A stretch of DNA of 64,000 bases from Herpetosiphon gulosus (GCF_039545135.1 NZ_BAABRU010000011.1:124001-188000); one strand, 5' to 3'; shown: positions 17,173 through 26,668, numbered from the stretch's first letter. Numbers and translations are program-made. Notes: a model not told the origin generated them from the sequence alone.

Positions 17173-17181
17173 ATTGTACCA
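17173..17181 (-). promoter_or_regulatory. Extended -10 (TGGTACAAT) of glpX
   Basis: Minus-strand TATGGTACAAT, 62 bases before the glpX ATG. TG-N-TACAAT is an extended -10; no good -35 is seen. The same nonamer occurs before three other genes in the window (19829-19837, 19940-19948, 43735-43743). Confidence 0.5.
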
Positions 17182-17354
17182 TATTTCGCAAAGTCGGCAG
17201 CAAATGATGCTTGCTAACGAACACAATCAAATTTGTAGGATGTTGAATTAAGCGTGTGAGCCTTTGGTTCGCCTAACTGCGGCTGATAATACCATAGTTT
17301 TTCATCAGAACGTAGTAGGTTCTTAGTCCTAGTGCCAATCAGCATACGTGGGAA

Positions 17355-18443
17355 TTATTTGGGGGCAAAGCGACCAACCACGGGCAACCAGCGCGTAGCT
17401 CGCACATAGATATGGCTGAGTGCTCCGTTGCCACGCCAGCGCACCATCGCATGAGCCAAGCCAACCCAAATGCCCAAAATCAAGCCACCCACAAGCCAAC
17501 CTAGCCATGAGCCAACCAAATAGCCAACCAACACTGCCAACGACAATAAAATCAGCATAATCAAAAATTCACTAGGATCGTCGGCTTTGTAACTGCGCGG
17601 TCGTTGGGGTTCTTCGGGCTTGGCAGCCGGCTTGCTCGGCTGCATTGGATGTTGCTTAACCGTGGTTGGCAACGCTTCGCTTTCGATCGCGGTGCTATAG
17701 CCAGCAACCGAACTGCCAGCATGGGCGGCTTGTTGTCGCTCACGAAACAGCTGTTGCCAATCAAATTGAGTGGTGGCTTGCGAATGCGCCCAAAGCTCCA
17801 ACGCTAATTTGATTGCTGCTGGATACCCGCCTGCCAATTTGATCACTTGGCTGATGGTGATAGGATCTGGATTCAAGTTAGCACCTTGGGTCAGGGTTGT
17901 GATCAAACTGCGGACTTCGCGTTCGGGCATAGGCGCTAGGGTAATTTGGCTGAGCGTGCTTTGTAAATCAGTGGCAATTCGATCAAGCGGTTGGCTGCTA
18001 GCAGCGACAATTTGCAAAAAGCCCTCGTTAACCCAACCACGTAGCGCACTACGAACTACTCCAATCCAGCCCATGCCTGCCGATTCTAAATCGTCGAGTA
18101 GCAGCAACATCGGTGGCGTTGTCGCTTCGTGAAAGGCTTGAGTTAGGCTGAGTTCATCATCGCCATTGGCTCGCAACGCCCGCAGCATTGGCGAATACAA
18201 ATCACGCGCCTCGTTAACTCGGGCAAGGCTCAAGAAAACCACTTGAGGTGGTTCGTCGAGCACCATGGCCACAGCTTGGCCAATATGATGCAGCAACGAG
18301 GTTTTGCCGCTGCCTGACGGGCCGATCACTGCACATGAGCGACCAGCCGCCAGCGCTTCGTTAATTTGAACAATCTCACGTTCGCGCCCAACAAAGTCGC
18401 GCGGATCGTGGATGGGTGTGGTTGAAAAATAGGGTTGTGTCAT
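17355..18443 (-). CDS. Membrane-anchored AAA-type ATPase
   Basis: 362 residues from ATG 18443; a longer start at 18479 lies in an intergenic repeat. FVGREREIVQINEAL, Walker A GPSGSGKTS (residues 41-49), Walker B-like LLLLDDLES and a winged-helix-like second half (REVRSLITTL, LAGGYPAAIKLALELW) are the layout of an AAA_16/Orc1-like STAND ATPase. After a polar linker (about 245-285), two hydrophobic helices (residues 290-330) and a basic tail anchor it in the membrane. No effector domain is seen. It may be a signalling or scaffold ATPase; function unknown. A repeat island separates it from the next minus-strand gene. Confidence 0.72.
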   Translation of the reverse strand: MTQPYFSTTPIHDPRDFVGREREIVQINEALAAGRSCAVIGPSGSGKTSLLHHIGQAVAMVLDEPPQVVFLSLARVNEARDLYSPMLRALRANGDDELSLTQAFHEATTPPMLLLLDDLESAGMGWIGVVRSALRGWVNEGFLQIVAASSQPLDRIATDLQSTLSQITLAPMPEREVRSLITTLTQGANLNPDPITISQVIKLAGGYPAAIKLALELWAHSQATTQFDWQQLFRERQQAAHAGSSVAGYSTAIESEALPTTVKQHPMQPSKPAAKPEEPQRPRSYKADDPSEFLIMLILLSLAVLVGYLVGSWLGWLVGGLILGIWVGLAHAMVRWRGNGALSHIYVRATRWLPVVGRFAPK

Positions 18444-18788
18444 AGATTTAGAACATAGAACATAGAACATACAGATCAATGTTGATCAGCATAAGGCTAT
18501 CATACTCGAAGTTGGCAAGTTTACATGAAACCATGAAGGGCTGAAACTGCGAAGAGCGTTTTTTAGCCACGAATTGGACGAAGCGCACGGATGATGATTA
18601 TGCTAGCCACAAATAAGCACCGATTGCTATGATTAGCTTAATTTTGCTAGACCTAATGTGGTAATTGGATTCTCGCTATTTTGCCTGACCCCTAGCCCCT
18701 GAATCCTGATCCCTCGAATACTCTGCGTCGCTGGGTTAACAAATGAGGATCGAGCTATCGCAAGCCCGATCCATATGTTCTATGCTCC
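18444..18788. repeat. Mosaic intergenic repeat island 2
   Basis: A gene-free gap between two minus-strand genes. Modules seen: AGAACATAGAACATAGAACA-type (18450-18471), TTAGCCACGAATTGGACGAAG (18563-18583, in the other orientation to island 1), and GACCCCTAGCCCCTGAATCC-type (18687-18717). No promoter or terminator stands out. Confidence 0.65.
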
Positions 18789-19754
18789 TTAATTGGTAAC
18801 CGTTGGCACAGGACCGCTTGGTGGGCCGAGCACACTTGAGGCAACCCAACCACGACCAGTCCCATCGGGCAACTGAATTTCATACCAGTCGCCAGATTGA
18901 CCAAGCACTTGCACATTATCGCCAGCCTTCAACTGGGCGATTGGGTCATTGTTGGTGTTTGGCGCTGGCCGAACATTGGCGGTTGGGGCAACCACAGTGG
19001 CAGTTGCCGGAGCCAAGGTTGGGGTCGCCGCAGGATCAAGCGTGGGCGTTTCCTCAACCAAATCCTCTTCAGGATCGTCTTCGCTGCTGAGATCTTCGCT
19101 GACTGGGGTTGCGGTTGGCAAAATTGGCGTGACGGCAGTGCCCCAAACTGCATGATTTGACTCGTTGATGGCACCGCGCACGGTGGTAATTCGATCATTT
19201 GCCCAAAATAAGGCAAAGAAGGCTACTGCAACCAACAAGGCAATTCGGATTGGGTCGGAAAGTCGCAGGATTGTGCTCGTCCGTTGCATTTCGCGCAACG
19301 TTGCGGCGGCACTAGCAGCCACAGGCTCACCCCAACTGGTACGGCTGCGATCGTCGCGGGCAGTGCGGCGTAAGGCCAACAAGGCTCGACCATCGCCAAC
19401 TTTGCCCAACGCTCGTACCGCAGCCCAGCGCACATTGCTGTTGGGGTGATTTAAGGCTTGGCTCAAGGGACGACTTGCGCGGCCATCGCCAATTTGGCCG
19501 AGGGCTTCAGCAGCTCGATACGCCCGCAACCATGGATAGCGTGGATCAAGCGCATCGATCAGCAATGGCACAGCCTGCGCACCTAAACGAATCAGATCAT
19601 CCTCAGCCCGTTCATGATTGGGATCGTTGGTGTTATCTAAAGCTACGACCAATTGACGTAATTGGGCATCGGCAACCTGTGGTGGGGCTGCTTCGGGCCG
19701 CGCCTGTGATGGTTGGGGTTGGCGTGGCTGTGCTGGTGGTAATTGATCAGTCAT
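18789..19754 (-). CDS. HEAT-repeat membrane protein with C-terminal SH3 domain
   Basis: 321 residues. A Pro/Gln-rich start (1-28) is followed by HEAT/PBS-lyase repeats (about 30-160: LIDALDPRYPWLRAYRAAEALGQIGDGRA, LNHPNSNVRWAAVRALGKVGDGRA). One membrane helix follows (about 170-190, IRIALLVAVAFFALFWA), then a Thr/Pro/Glu-rich linker and a bacterial SH3 domain (TANVRPAPNTNNDPIAQLKAGDNVQVLGQSGDWYEI...GRGWVASSVLG). The SH3 half is probably outside and may bind cell wall, with the HEAT half inside for protein binding. No enzyme motif. Specific role unknown. Confidence 0.78.
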   Translation of the reverse strand: MTDQLPPAQPRQPQPSQARPEAAPPQVADAQLRQLVVALDNTNDPNHERAEDDLIRLGAQAVPLLIDALDPRYPWLRAYRAAEALGQIGDGRASRPLSQALNHPNSNVRWAAVRALGKVGDGRALLALRRTARDDRSRTSWGEPVAASAAATLREMQRTSTILRLSDPIRIALLVAVAFFALFWANDRITTVRGAINESNHAVWGTAVTPILPTATPVSEDLSSEDDPEEDLVEETPTLDPAATPTLAPATATVVAPTANVRPAPNTNNDPIAQLKAGDNVQVLGQSGDWYEIQLPDGTGRGWVASSVLGPPSGPVPTVTN

Positions 19755-19828
19755 ATCATCTAATCTCGAATAAGCATATTAATAATAAGGATGTGGTTGC
19801 AATTGCTCAAGGCACTCACAACCTTGGC

Positions 19829-19837
19829 ATTGTACCA
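19829..19837 (-). promoter_or_regulatory. Extended -10 (TGGTACAAT) of the HEAT/SH3 gene
   Basis: Minus-strand TCTGGTACAAT, 75 bases upstream of ATG 19754, in the divergent gap shared with recN. No clear -35. Confidence 0.45.
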
Positions 19838-19939
19838 GAGAAAGCAACATCAAATATCTACAGCAGGTTCGTGACCAGCAAATCTCGACTGATTAGCCAA
19901 GGTTGGCAATTGAATCAAATGGGCTATCCAAAGCGAATA

Positions 19940-19948
19940 TGGTACAAT
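19940..19948 (+). promoter_or_regulatory. Extended -10 (TGGTACAAT) of recN
   Basis: TATGGTACAAT, 68 bases before the recN ATG. The flanking GCGAATATGG closely matches the glpX promoter (GCGAAATATGG), so the two may share a control feature beyond the -10. Confidence 0.5.
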
Positions 19949-20015
19949 TGATCTACATGCAGCTCGTTGTGGTGTTCGCAAACGGCTGTTTTTTTTAGGG
20001 CAAACACGAGAGTCT

Positions 20016-21779
20016 ATGCTGCTAGAATTATTTATTGCCGATTTCGCAATTATTGACCAAGTACGCCTGCACTTTACCCCTGCCTTTAATGTGCTGACGG
20101 GTGAAACCGGAGCCGGTAAGTCAATTATGATTGATGCACTCGGCATGTTACGGGGCGAACGAAGCGATCCCAGTTTTGTGCGAGCTGGAAGCAATCAAGC
20201 CCGGGTTGAAGGCATCTTCACACTGGCTGATCGCCCTGATATTCTACCTATTTTAGCCGAATATGGCCTTGATGGTGCTGACGATGATCAGATTATTCTG
20301 ACCCGTGAAATTCATGGAGCCAGCGGGCGTAGCGTTGCCCGGATTAATGGCCGCGCCGTGAGTAGTGCCGTGCTGCGCGATATTGGTGGGCGCTTAGTCG
20401 ATATTCACGGCCAAAACGATAGCCAAACTTTGTTCAATGTGCGCATGCACGCTGAGTTGCTCGATCGCTATGCTGGAGTTGTTGCTGATCGCGAACAGCT
20501 TAGTCAACTGGTGATCGCAATTGAAGCAGTGCGCAGCCAAATTAGCACCTTACGTAACGCCGAAGCGCGTCGCCTTGAACGGATCGAAGAATTGACCTTT
20601 TTGGTTGAGGAATTGACCAACGCCAAGTTGATCGCTGGCGAAGAGGCCACTTTAACTAACGAACGCGGCTTATTACAAAATAGTGCTAAAATCACGGGCA
20701 CGGTTGATACGATCTATCGTTTGTTGCGAACTGGCACACCAGCCAGCGAACGGCGTTCAGCCACCCGCTCAATCGTCGATAGCCTTGATGATGTCGCCAA
20801 TCTGTTGAGCGAATTGCTGCGGTTAGACCCAAGTTTGGCTGGATTGAACGAGCAAATCCTTGAAGTGCGCTATCGGCTTGACGATGTGATTGAAGGCGTT
20901 CGGGTTTATCGCGATCGGCTGGAGTTTGAGCCAGGCCGCCTCGAAGTGATCGAAGATCGTTTGGCTGAGTTGCGCGATTTGGCTAAAAAATATCGCGCTG
21001 CTGATGCTGCCGAATTGCTCGAACGCTTGACCAGTGCCAGCGACGAACTCGAAACCTTGCACTACAGCGCTGAACATATTGCCGAATTGGTGCAACAAGA
21101 ACAGCAATTGCTGGCAAGCATTGGACTGGCCGCTGCTGAACTGAGCCGCCGCCGTCGCCAAGCAGGCGATGAATTGGCTGAGCGGATTGCCGCTGCTATG
21201 AGCGATTTGGCCATGCCGCATGTTAAATTTCATGTTCAATTATCACAGCGCAGCGATCCACAAGGCGTATTAATTGATGATCAATATCTCGCCTTTGATC
21301 GCACGGGGATTGATCAGATTGAGTTTTTACTCAGCCCCAATCCTGGTGAGCCGCTCAAACCATTGGCTAAAATCGCCTCTGGTGGTGAATCGGCACGCTT
21401 GCTCTTGGCGATGAAATCGATTCTTTCAGCAGTTGATAGTGTGCCAACCTTGGTTTTTGATGAAGTTGATGTGGGAGTTGGGGGACGGGCTGGCCATGTG
21501 GTCGGCGAAAAATTATGGGGCATTAGCGATGCCCATCAAGTATTGTGTATTACCCACTTGCCTCAAGTTGCTGCTTTTGGTGATTGCCATTTTGCGATTG
21601 CCAAACAAGTTATCAACCAACGCACCCAAACCTTTGTGCAACCACTCAGCGAACAAGAACGCATCGAAGAACTAGCGGCGATGCTTGATGGAACACCTGT
21701 GAGCGAAGCCAGCCGTCGCTCGGCCAGCGCCATGCTCGAACGGGCTGCCAACTACAAACTGGCAACCAGCAACCCATAA
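20016..21779 (+). CDS. recN: DNA repair protein RecN
   Basis: 587 residues, family length. Walker A GETGAGKS near residue 30 (FNVLTGETGAGKSIMIDAL), the long central coiled-coil region (about 150-390), then the signature KIASGGESARLLLAMKSIL and Walker B LVFDEVDVGVGG, ending in the LCITHLPQVAAF H-loop region. RecN is an SMC-like protein acting at double-strand breaks. Start ATG 20016 has a weak GAGAG upstream. I see no LexA-type site in the leader. Confidence 0.96.
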   Translation: MLLELFIADFAIIDQVRLHFTPAFNVLTGETGAGKSIMIDALGMLRGERSDPSFVRAGSNQARVEGIFTLADRPDILPILAEYGLDGADDDQIILTREIHGASGRSVARINGRAVSSAVLRDIGGRLVDIHGQNDSQTLFNVRMHAELLDRYAGVVADREQLSQLVIAIEAVRSQISTLRNAEARRLERIEELTFLVEELTNAKLIAGEEATLTNERGLLQNSAKITGTVDTIYRLLRTGTPASERRSATRSIVDSLDDVANLLSELLRLDPSLAGLNEQILEVRYRLDDVIEGVRVYRDRLEFEPGRLEVIEDRLAELRDLAKKYRAADAAELLERLTSASDELETLHYSAEHIAELVQQEQQLLASIGLAAAELSRRRRQAGDELAERIAAAMSDLAMPHVKFHVQLSQRSDPQGVLIDDQYLAFDRTGIDQIEFLLSPNPGEPLKPLAKIASGGESARLLLAMKSILSAVDSVPTLVFDEVDVGVGGRAGHVVGEKLWGISDAHQVLCITHLPQVAAFGDCHFAIAKQVINQRTQTFVQPLSEQERIEELAAMLDGTPVSEASRRSASAMLERAANYKLATSNP

Positions 21780-21818
21780 CTTGAAATTCAGATACCCATG
21801 CCTTTGAAGGAGTCTGCC

Positions 21819-24800
21819 TTGGATTCACGCGAGACAACGATCAGCCTATGGTCGCGGCGGGTGATGGAAGCCTGCTGGCTATTGGCTTTAGCAATGATCC
21901 CGGTCTATTTTAGTTTGCTCAGTGACCGCCACTTTGAGCCAGATAAAGCGGTGGCCTTGCGCTCAATCGTGATGATCCTTGGCGGTGCGTGGATTATCAA
22001 TTGGCTTGAACGCGGCCAAGTTTTTCGTTCGTGGCCGCGTTGGCGCGATTGGTGGCGCTCGCCGTTGGTTGCTCCGGCTATCGTTTATGTTGGGGTCTTT
22101 TTCTTTACCACGCTCACCTCGGTATTGGTGTTTACCAGCTTTTTTGGGGGCTATAATCGACTTCAAGGCTTTTACACCAATTTCTCGTATGTCGTTGTCT
22201 TTGGGGCGATGTTGGCTCATGTGCGCCGCCGCGAGCAACTTGAGCGGATCATTACCGTGATTATTGCCACGACCTTGCCAACCTTGGGCTATGGTTGGGT
22301 GCAATATCAGCGTAGCGACCCCTTGCCATGGGCTGGCGATACCGCAGCACGGGTGGCCTCAAGCATGGGCAACTCGATTTTCGTGGCTGCTTATTTGATT
22401 TTAACCCTGCCCTTTATGTTGTATCGCTTAATTACTAGTTTGATGGCGACCAAACGGGCTGATGGTGATGGCTCAAACTCAGTTGGTTTAGATGCTGCTT
22501 GGTTTGTCACCTTGGGCTTGATTCCGCTTGGTCAATTAAGCCTTTTGTATGCCACACTCAAGTTGGGAGCATTACTACAAGCACCCTTGCTGGGTATCGG
22601 CCATTGGTGGATTTTCCCAATGTCGGTGATTGTTGCTGGTAGTACGTTGCCATTAATTTCGTGGGTAACTAGCACGCGTAGCCGCACCGATTGGCGCTTA
22701 TATCTGCCTGGTGGCTTGATTTTGCTGTATATGCTGAGTTTGGTGTTGGGTGGTTATTTAACTGCCGATCAATGCCAAGGTCAAATCAACCAAACCTGCT
22801 ATAACCTTGATATGGCAACCGCTGAGCGTGCTAGCGACTTCCGTACATGGTTCTTGTTGGCGATGGCGGCCTATTTTGGCTTCTATGGCTTGGTGGTAGC
22901 CTTGCCACGCCGCAGCGAAGCTGTTGCTCATGCAATTGTGCAATGGTTCAGTGCAGCAATCTATGCTGGACTAAGCCTCTTCACTGTGGTAATTATCTTC
23001 TTTACCCAAAGCCGTGGCCCGCAAATCGGCATGTTCGTCAGCATCTTCGTCTTCTTCACCCTCTTTTTATTGCAAGGCCTCCGTAGCACCAACTTCAAAC
23101 GAATTTTTGGCGCGGCGCTGAGTGCATGGGTTGTACTTTCGCTGGCTGGAGCCGCCTTCTTAGTTGTGCTCAACACTGATCCAAGCAGTTTTAGTGGGCT
23201 ACGCCAAAGTAACCGTTATATCAATCGTTTGGGCAACTTGCTTGAAACTGAGGGCGGGACTGGTTTGGTGCGGGTGTTGATTTGGCGCGGCGATGAGCAT
23301 ACCCAAGGCGCAGTTGGTTTGGCCTTGAGCGATCCGTTGCGCACGGTAATTGGGTGGGGGCCAGAATCGATGTTTGTGGCCTACAACCCATTTTACCCAC
23401 CGCGTTTGGCTAATTATGAATCGCGCGGGGCTTCGCCTGACCGTTCGCACCAAGCCTTGTTGGACGAATTGGTCACCAAAGGCGCGATTGGCTTGTTTAG
23501 CCATTTGTTCTTATTTGGCTCATTCTTAATTATTATGCTGCGGCTGCTACGCATTCCACGGCTGATCAATTTAGGCCTAACCACGCTCTTTATGCTGGGA
23601 ATTGGCATCTTCTTCGCAGTGTTTTTGAAGAGCCTCGCACTTGGCTTGATCGCTGGCGGCGTGGGCTTGTTGGTAGTTGGCCTCGCCACATGGTTGGGCT
23701 ATGCCAAGCCGCTCGAAGCATCGCTGAGCTTTACGTGGCAATTACTGATTATTACGGTGCTTTCGGCAGTTGCGGCCAATTTTGTCGAAAACCTGTTTGG
23801 GATTCCAATTGTTTCGTCGTTGCTCTATACCTGGGTGATTATGGCGGTTGGCGTACTTGCTGGGGCACACGCTGGAGCCTATCAACTTGGCACAAAGCCA
23901 GCGGTTGTGGCTGCACCAGTCGCTGAAGAAGCCGCCGAATCAACCCCAGCCAAAGCTGGCACCAAACGCCAAGCTGCCCAAAATGCTCGCCGTAACCCTG
24001 CTGGCCGTGGTGGCCGCACCAGCAGCGGCGTAACTGGCGCGGCTCCTGCACGGATTTTGTATGCAGTCGTTGTGCCAATTGTCTTGCTGTTGGTTTGGTT
24101 TCTCAACCTCGATAATATTTTTGCTGATATGCGCTATTTGCAAGGCAAACAATTTATCGACCAAGGCCAAGGCCTTGATCAACATCTTTTGGGCTTTGCT
24201 GCGATTCAGGATGCGGTCGAACATGCACCCAACGAAGATTTGTATTTCTTGATGTATGGGCGAGCCTTGATGACTTTGGCCACCGATTTGAGCATTGAGC
24301 AAAACAAGTTGGTCAGCGAAAATCAAAATGCAGCGATCGCCCAAGTGCTGAATAGCCGTCCACGGCCTGATGCTGAGCTAGCCGATTTGCCCGACGCTGA
24401 ATATAGCGTGGCTGGGTTGCAAACCGTTGCCCGCGATTTCTTGACCAAGTTTGGGCCATTGCAAGTGTTGGATTACGCACGCTTGGCCTTGGAAGAAGCC
24501 CAGCGGCTCAATCCCCAGAACAAAGATCATCCGGCTAATTTAGGCCGCTTGCATTCATCGTGGTTCCGCAACACCGAGCAAAGCGACTCTGAAGGCGCAC
24601 GGATGCACCTTGATGCAGCGATTGAGGCCTACAAACAAGCGCACACGGTCGCGCCCCAGGATGTTGAATTGACTGGTCAATGGGCCATGTTGTATTTGTA
24701 TCGCCAAGAATACGATACAGCGATTGCCGAATTAACCAAAGCGACCACACTTGATCCATTATGGTCGCTCAATTTCATTCGCTTGGGCGAGGCCTACCGC

Positions 24801-25226
24801 CGCAAGGGCGATTTGCCCAATGCAGCTTTAGCCTTTGCCAATGCCTTGGCGCTTGATCCACGAGCGCTCAGCAGCAGTGGCTTGGTTGACGTAGCTGAAT
24901 TGCCAGCTGAACGCACTGCACGGGTACAAGCAACCTTTGCCTCGATGCAAAGCGATCCTGTGGTGTTTGATAGCTTCTTGACAGGCTTCGAGCGAGCGAT
25001 TGCCAGCAAACCAGGTGATATGTCGTATCGCCAGATTTATACCCAAGTGCTGAGCGATAGCCAACGCTATGATGCTGGCTTGACCCAAGCCCAACTAGCC
25101 TTGGCTGAAATGGACAAAATGGGTGCAGTTGATCCGACGTTCAACACCACCTATGCTGATACCCGAACGGCCTTTGAAAAGCTGGTCAGCTTTTTTCAGA
25201 GCCAACTTGGCCAAAGTAAACCATAA
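21819..25226 (+). CDS. O-antigen ligase/polymerase-like membrane protein with TPR tail
   Basis: About 1135 residues. I prefer TTG 21819, with AAGGAG six bases upstream (21807-21812), over ATG 21798, which has none. Roughly a dozen or more membrane helices in the first 690 residues, with a large loop holding the Wzy_C/O-antigen ligase pattern (IGWGPESMFVAYNPFYPPRL, SHQALLDELVTKGAIGL). An Ala/Pro-rich linker and one more helix (around residue 750) lead to TPR-like repeats (about 850-1050: AIEAYKQAHTVAPQDVELTGQWAMLYLYRQEYDTAIAELTKA). It probably ligates or polymerises lipid-linked glycan outside the membrane. The nearby WecA-like gene and the polysaccharide operon support this. Confidence 0.8.
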   Translation: MDSRETTISLWSRRVMEACWLLALAMIPVYFSLLSDRHFEPDKAVALRSIVMILGGAWIINWLERGQVFRSWPRWRDWWRSPLVAPAIVYVGVFFFTTLTSVLVFTSFFGGYNRLQGFYTNFSYVVVFGAMLAHVRRREQLERIITVIIATTLPTLGYGWVQYQRSDPLPWAGDTAARVASSMGNSIFVAAYLILTLPFMLYRLITSLMATKRADGDGSNSVGLDAAWFVTLGLIPLGQLSLLYATLKLGALLQAPLLGIGHWWIFPMSVIVAGSTLPLISWVTSTRSRTDWRLYLPGGLILLYMLSLVLGGYLTADQCQGQINQTCYNLDMATAERASDFRTWFLLAMAAYFGFYGLVVALPRRSEAVAHAIVQWFSAAIYAGLSLFTVVIIFFTQSRGPQIGMFVSIFVFFTLFLLQGLRSTNFKRIFGAALSAWVVLSLAGAAFLVVLNTDPSSFSGLRQSNRYINRLGNLLETEGGTGLVRVLIWRGDEHTQGAVGLALSDPLRTVIGWGPESMFVAYNPFYPPRLANYESRGASPDRSHQALLDELVTKGAIGLFSHLFLFGSFLIIMLRLLRIPRLINLGLTTLFMLGIGIFFAVFLKSLALGLIAGGVGLLVVGLATWLGYAKPLEASLSFTWQLLIITVLSAVAANFVENLFGIPIVSSLLYTWVIMAVGVLAGAHAGAYQLGTKPAVVAAPVAEEAAESTPAKAGTKRQAAQNARRNPAGRGGRTSSGVTGAAPARILYAVVVPIVLLLVWFLNLDNIFADMRYLQGKQFIDQGQGLDQHLLGFAAIQDAVEHAPNEDLYFLMYGRALMTLATDLSIEQNKLVSENQNAAIAQVLNSRPRPDAELADLPDAEYSVAGLQTVARDFLTKFGPLQVLDYARLALEEAQRLNPQNKDHPANLGRLHSSWFRNTEQSDSEGARMHLDAAIEAYKQAHTVAPQDVELTGQWAMLYLYRQEYDTAIAELTKATTLDPLWSLNFIRLGEAYRRKGDLPNAALAFANALALDPRALSSSGLVDVAELPAERTARVQATFASMQSDPVVFDSFLTGFERAIASKPGDMSYRQIYTQVLSDSQRYDAGLTQAQLALAEMDKMGAVDPTFNTTYADTRTAFEKLVSFFQSQLGQSKP

Positions 25227-25228
25227 TT

Positions 25229-25349
25229 AAGTGCCCTCACCCCCTAGCCCCCTCGCCCGCCTAGCGAGCGAGGGGGAATCAGCCCACCATGACGGTTGGA
25301 ACTCCCCTCGCCCGCCTCTGTGGGAGAGGGGTCGGGGGTGAGGGCACTT
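25229..25349. repeat. MITE-like hairpin element, full copy A
   Basis: A 121-base element ending in a perfect 16-base inverted repeat: AAGTGCCCTCACCCCC (25229-25244) and its complement (25334-25349). Inside are two smaller hairpins (CCCCCTCGC/GCGAGGGGG and CTCCC/GGGAG arms) and the linker CATGACGGTTGGAACTCCC. It fills most of the 156-base gap between the O-antigen ligase and the WecA-like gene. No open frame. Partial copies lie at 31375-31456 and 39688-39734. Confidence 0.8.
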
Positions 25350-25382
25350 AGTCCATCCTTAATTTTCATCAAGAGAATCCTT

Positions 25383-26405
25383 ATGAGTGTTTCGCTAGCC
25401 CAAATCTTTCTAATCTTTCTTTCGGCGCTAACCATGTCGATTGTCAGCACGCCCTTAGTTCGCCGTTTGGCGATCGCGGTTGGGATTATTGATCAACCAA
25501 ATGCCCGCAAAGTGCATACTAACCCTGTGCCGTTGCTGGGTGGCTTGGCAATTTATGGCGGGGTCGTGGTTACGCTGCTGATTTGGGATGACCAATTTAT
25601 TCTGCGTGAATTGGCGGCGATTTTGGGCGGCGCGACGATTGTGGTTGTGTGTGGCATGCTCGACGATAAATGGGGCTTATCGGCCTCATTGAAATTGTTA
25701 GGCCAAATTATCGCCTGCTTTGTGCTGATTTACGCTGGCATTCAGGTGCAATTATTTGCCTCGCCATGGCTCAACGCCCTAATCACGATTGCTTGGGTGG
25801 CGGGTATCTCGAATGCGATTAATTTCTTGGATAACATGGATGGCTTGTCGGCTGGTTTGACTGCGGTTGCCTCAGCCTTCTTTTTGCAACTAGCCGTTTT
25901 GAATGGTCAGTTTTTGGTTGCGGCCTTGTCGGCAGCAACAATGGGTGCGTGTATCGGCTTTTTACGCCATAACTTTGTGCCTACCAAAATCTTTATGGGC
26001 GACACTGGCAGCCTGTTTTTAGGCTTTATTTTGGCGGTGCTCGGCATCAAACTGCGCTTTCCGAGCAATAGCATCATCGTCACATGGATGATTCCGATTG
26101 TGGTCTTGGGCGTGCCAATTTTTGATACATCGATGGTGATCGTGGCCCGTTTGCGGCGGCGCGTCAATCCCTTCAATACCCCAGGCAAAGACCACATTTC
26201 GCATCGATTTGTGGCGCTGGGTTCGTCGCGGCGCGAAGCAGTCTTGATTTGCTATATGCTAGGCGTTGGCTGTGGCATTACCGCGACCATGTTGAGCAAA
26301 GCCGATGTACAAGAAGCCTATGCCTTGGCGGCGTTGTTGATTGGGATTGCAGCAGTTGGAATTTGGCTGTTTGAACGCTATGCGCGGTATAACCCGCCGA
26401 AGTGA
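25383..26405 (+). CDS. Undecaprenyl-phosphate GlcNAc-1-phosphate transferase-like (WecA/TagO family)
   Basis: 340 residues from ATG 25383. An earlier ATG at 25296 lies inside the repeat element and is unlikely. About ten membrane helices. Family motifs: TPLVRRLAIAVGIIDQPNARKVHTNPVPLLGG at the N-terminus, VVCGMLDDKWGLS (DD motif), NAINFLDNMDGLSAG (NxxxNxxDGxDG-type), IFMGDTGSLFLGF, and the His motif KDHISHRFVALG. It moves a sugar-1-phosphate from UDP-sugar to undecaprenyl phosphate, starting lipid-linked glycan synthesis. It is probably the priming enzyme for the polysaccharide made by the operon at 3342-11523. Confidence 0.88.
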   Translation: MSVSLAQIFLIFLSALTMSIVSTPLVRRLAIAVGIIDQPNARKVHTNPVPLLGGLAIYGGVVVTLLIWDDQFILRELAAILGGATIVVVCGMLDDKWGLSASLKLLGQIIACFVLIYAGIQVQLFASPWLNALITIAWVAGISNAINFLDNMDGLSAGLTAVASAFFLQLAVLNGQFLVAALSAATMGACIGFLRHNFVPTKIFMGDTGSLFLGFILAVLGIKLRFPSNSIIVTWMIPIVVLGVPIFDTSMVIVARLRRRVNPFNTPGKDHISHRFVALGSSRREAVLICYMLGVGCGITATMLSKADVQEAYALAALLIGIAAVGIWLFERYARYNPPK

Positions 26406-26416
26406 ACTCGCATGAC

Positions 26417-26462
26417 AAAGCCCATGGTTTCTGCTCCCGCAGCGGTAACCATGGGCTTTTTA
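26417..26462 (+). terminator. Intrinsic terminator after the WecA-like gene
   Basis: A perfect 13-base stem AAAGCCCATGGTT/AACCATGGGCTTT (26417-26429, 26447-26459) followed by T6. The opposite direction has only three Ts, but the hairpin also lies just past the convergent zinc-ribbon gene end at 26465. Confidence 0.9.
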
Positions 26463-26464
26463 AG

Positions 26465-26668
26465 TTAAGCAGCGACCTTATGCGATTCCCAAGGCAACTC
26501 AAGAGCTAAACGGGGGGCGGTGATTAAAGCAGGCTTGAGCAACAGCTTAGGACCATAAGCCATCCAAACACTTTCATCTGCGACGCAGCGATACGAGCCA
26601 TCATCAACAAGTTCCAATCGAGCACCGCAATCGGGGCAGCGGCGTTCTTCGAGCGAACGATTTTCCAT
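26465..26668 (-). CDS. Small zinc-ribbon protein, hypothetical
   Basis: 67 residues from ATG 26668 with AAGGAGG upstream; a longer start at 26725 has none. CPDCGARLELVDDGSYRCV holds a CxxC and a third Cys, a partial zinc-ribbon pattern. The tail (LLLKPALITAPRLALELPWE) has no recognisable motif. It may be a nucleic-acid or metal-binding mini-protein. The promoter at 26791-26818 is good. Function not known. Confidence 0.7.
   Translation of the reverse strand: MENRSLEERRCPDCGARLELVDDGSYRCVADESVWMAYGPKLLLKPALITAPRLALELPWESHKVAA

Noticed and set aside
25296-25382. Longer WecA-like protein start at 25296
   Set aside because: The added residues come from the hairpin repeat; the family N-terminus begins at 25383.
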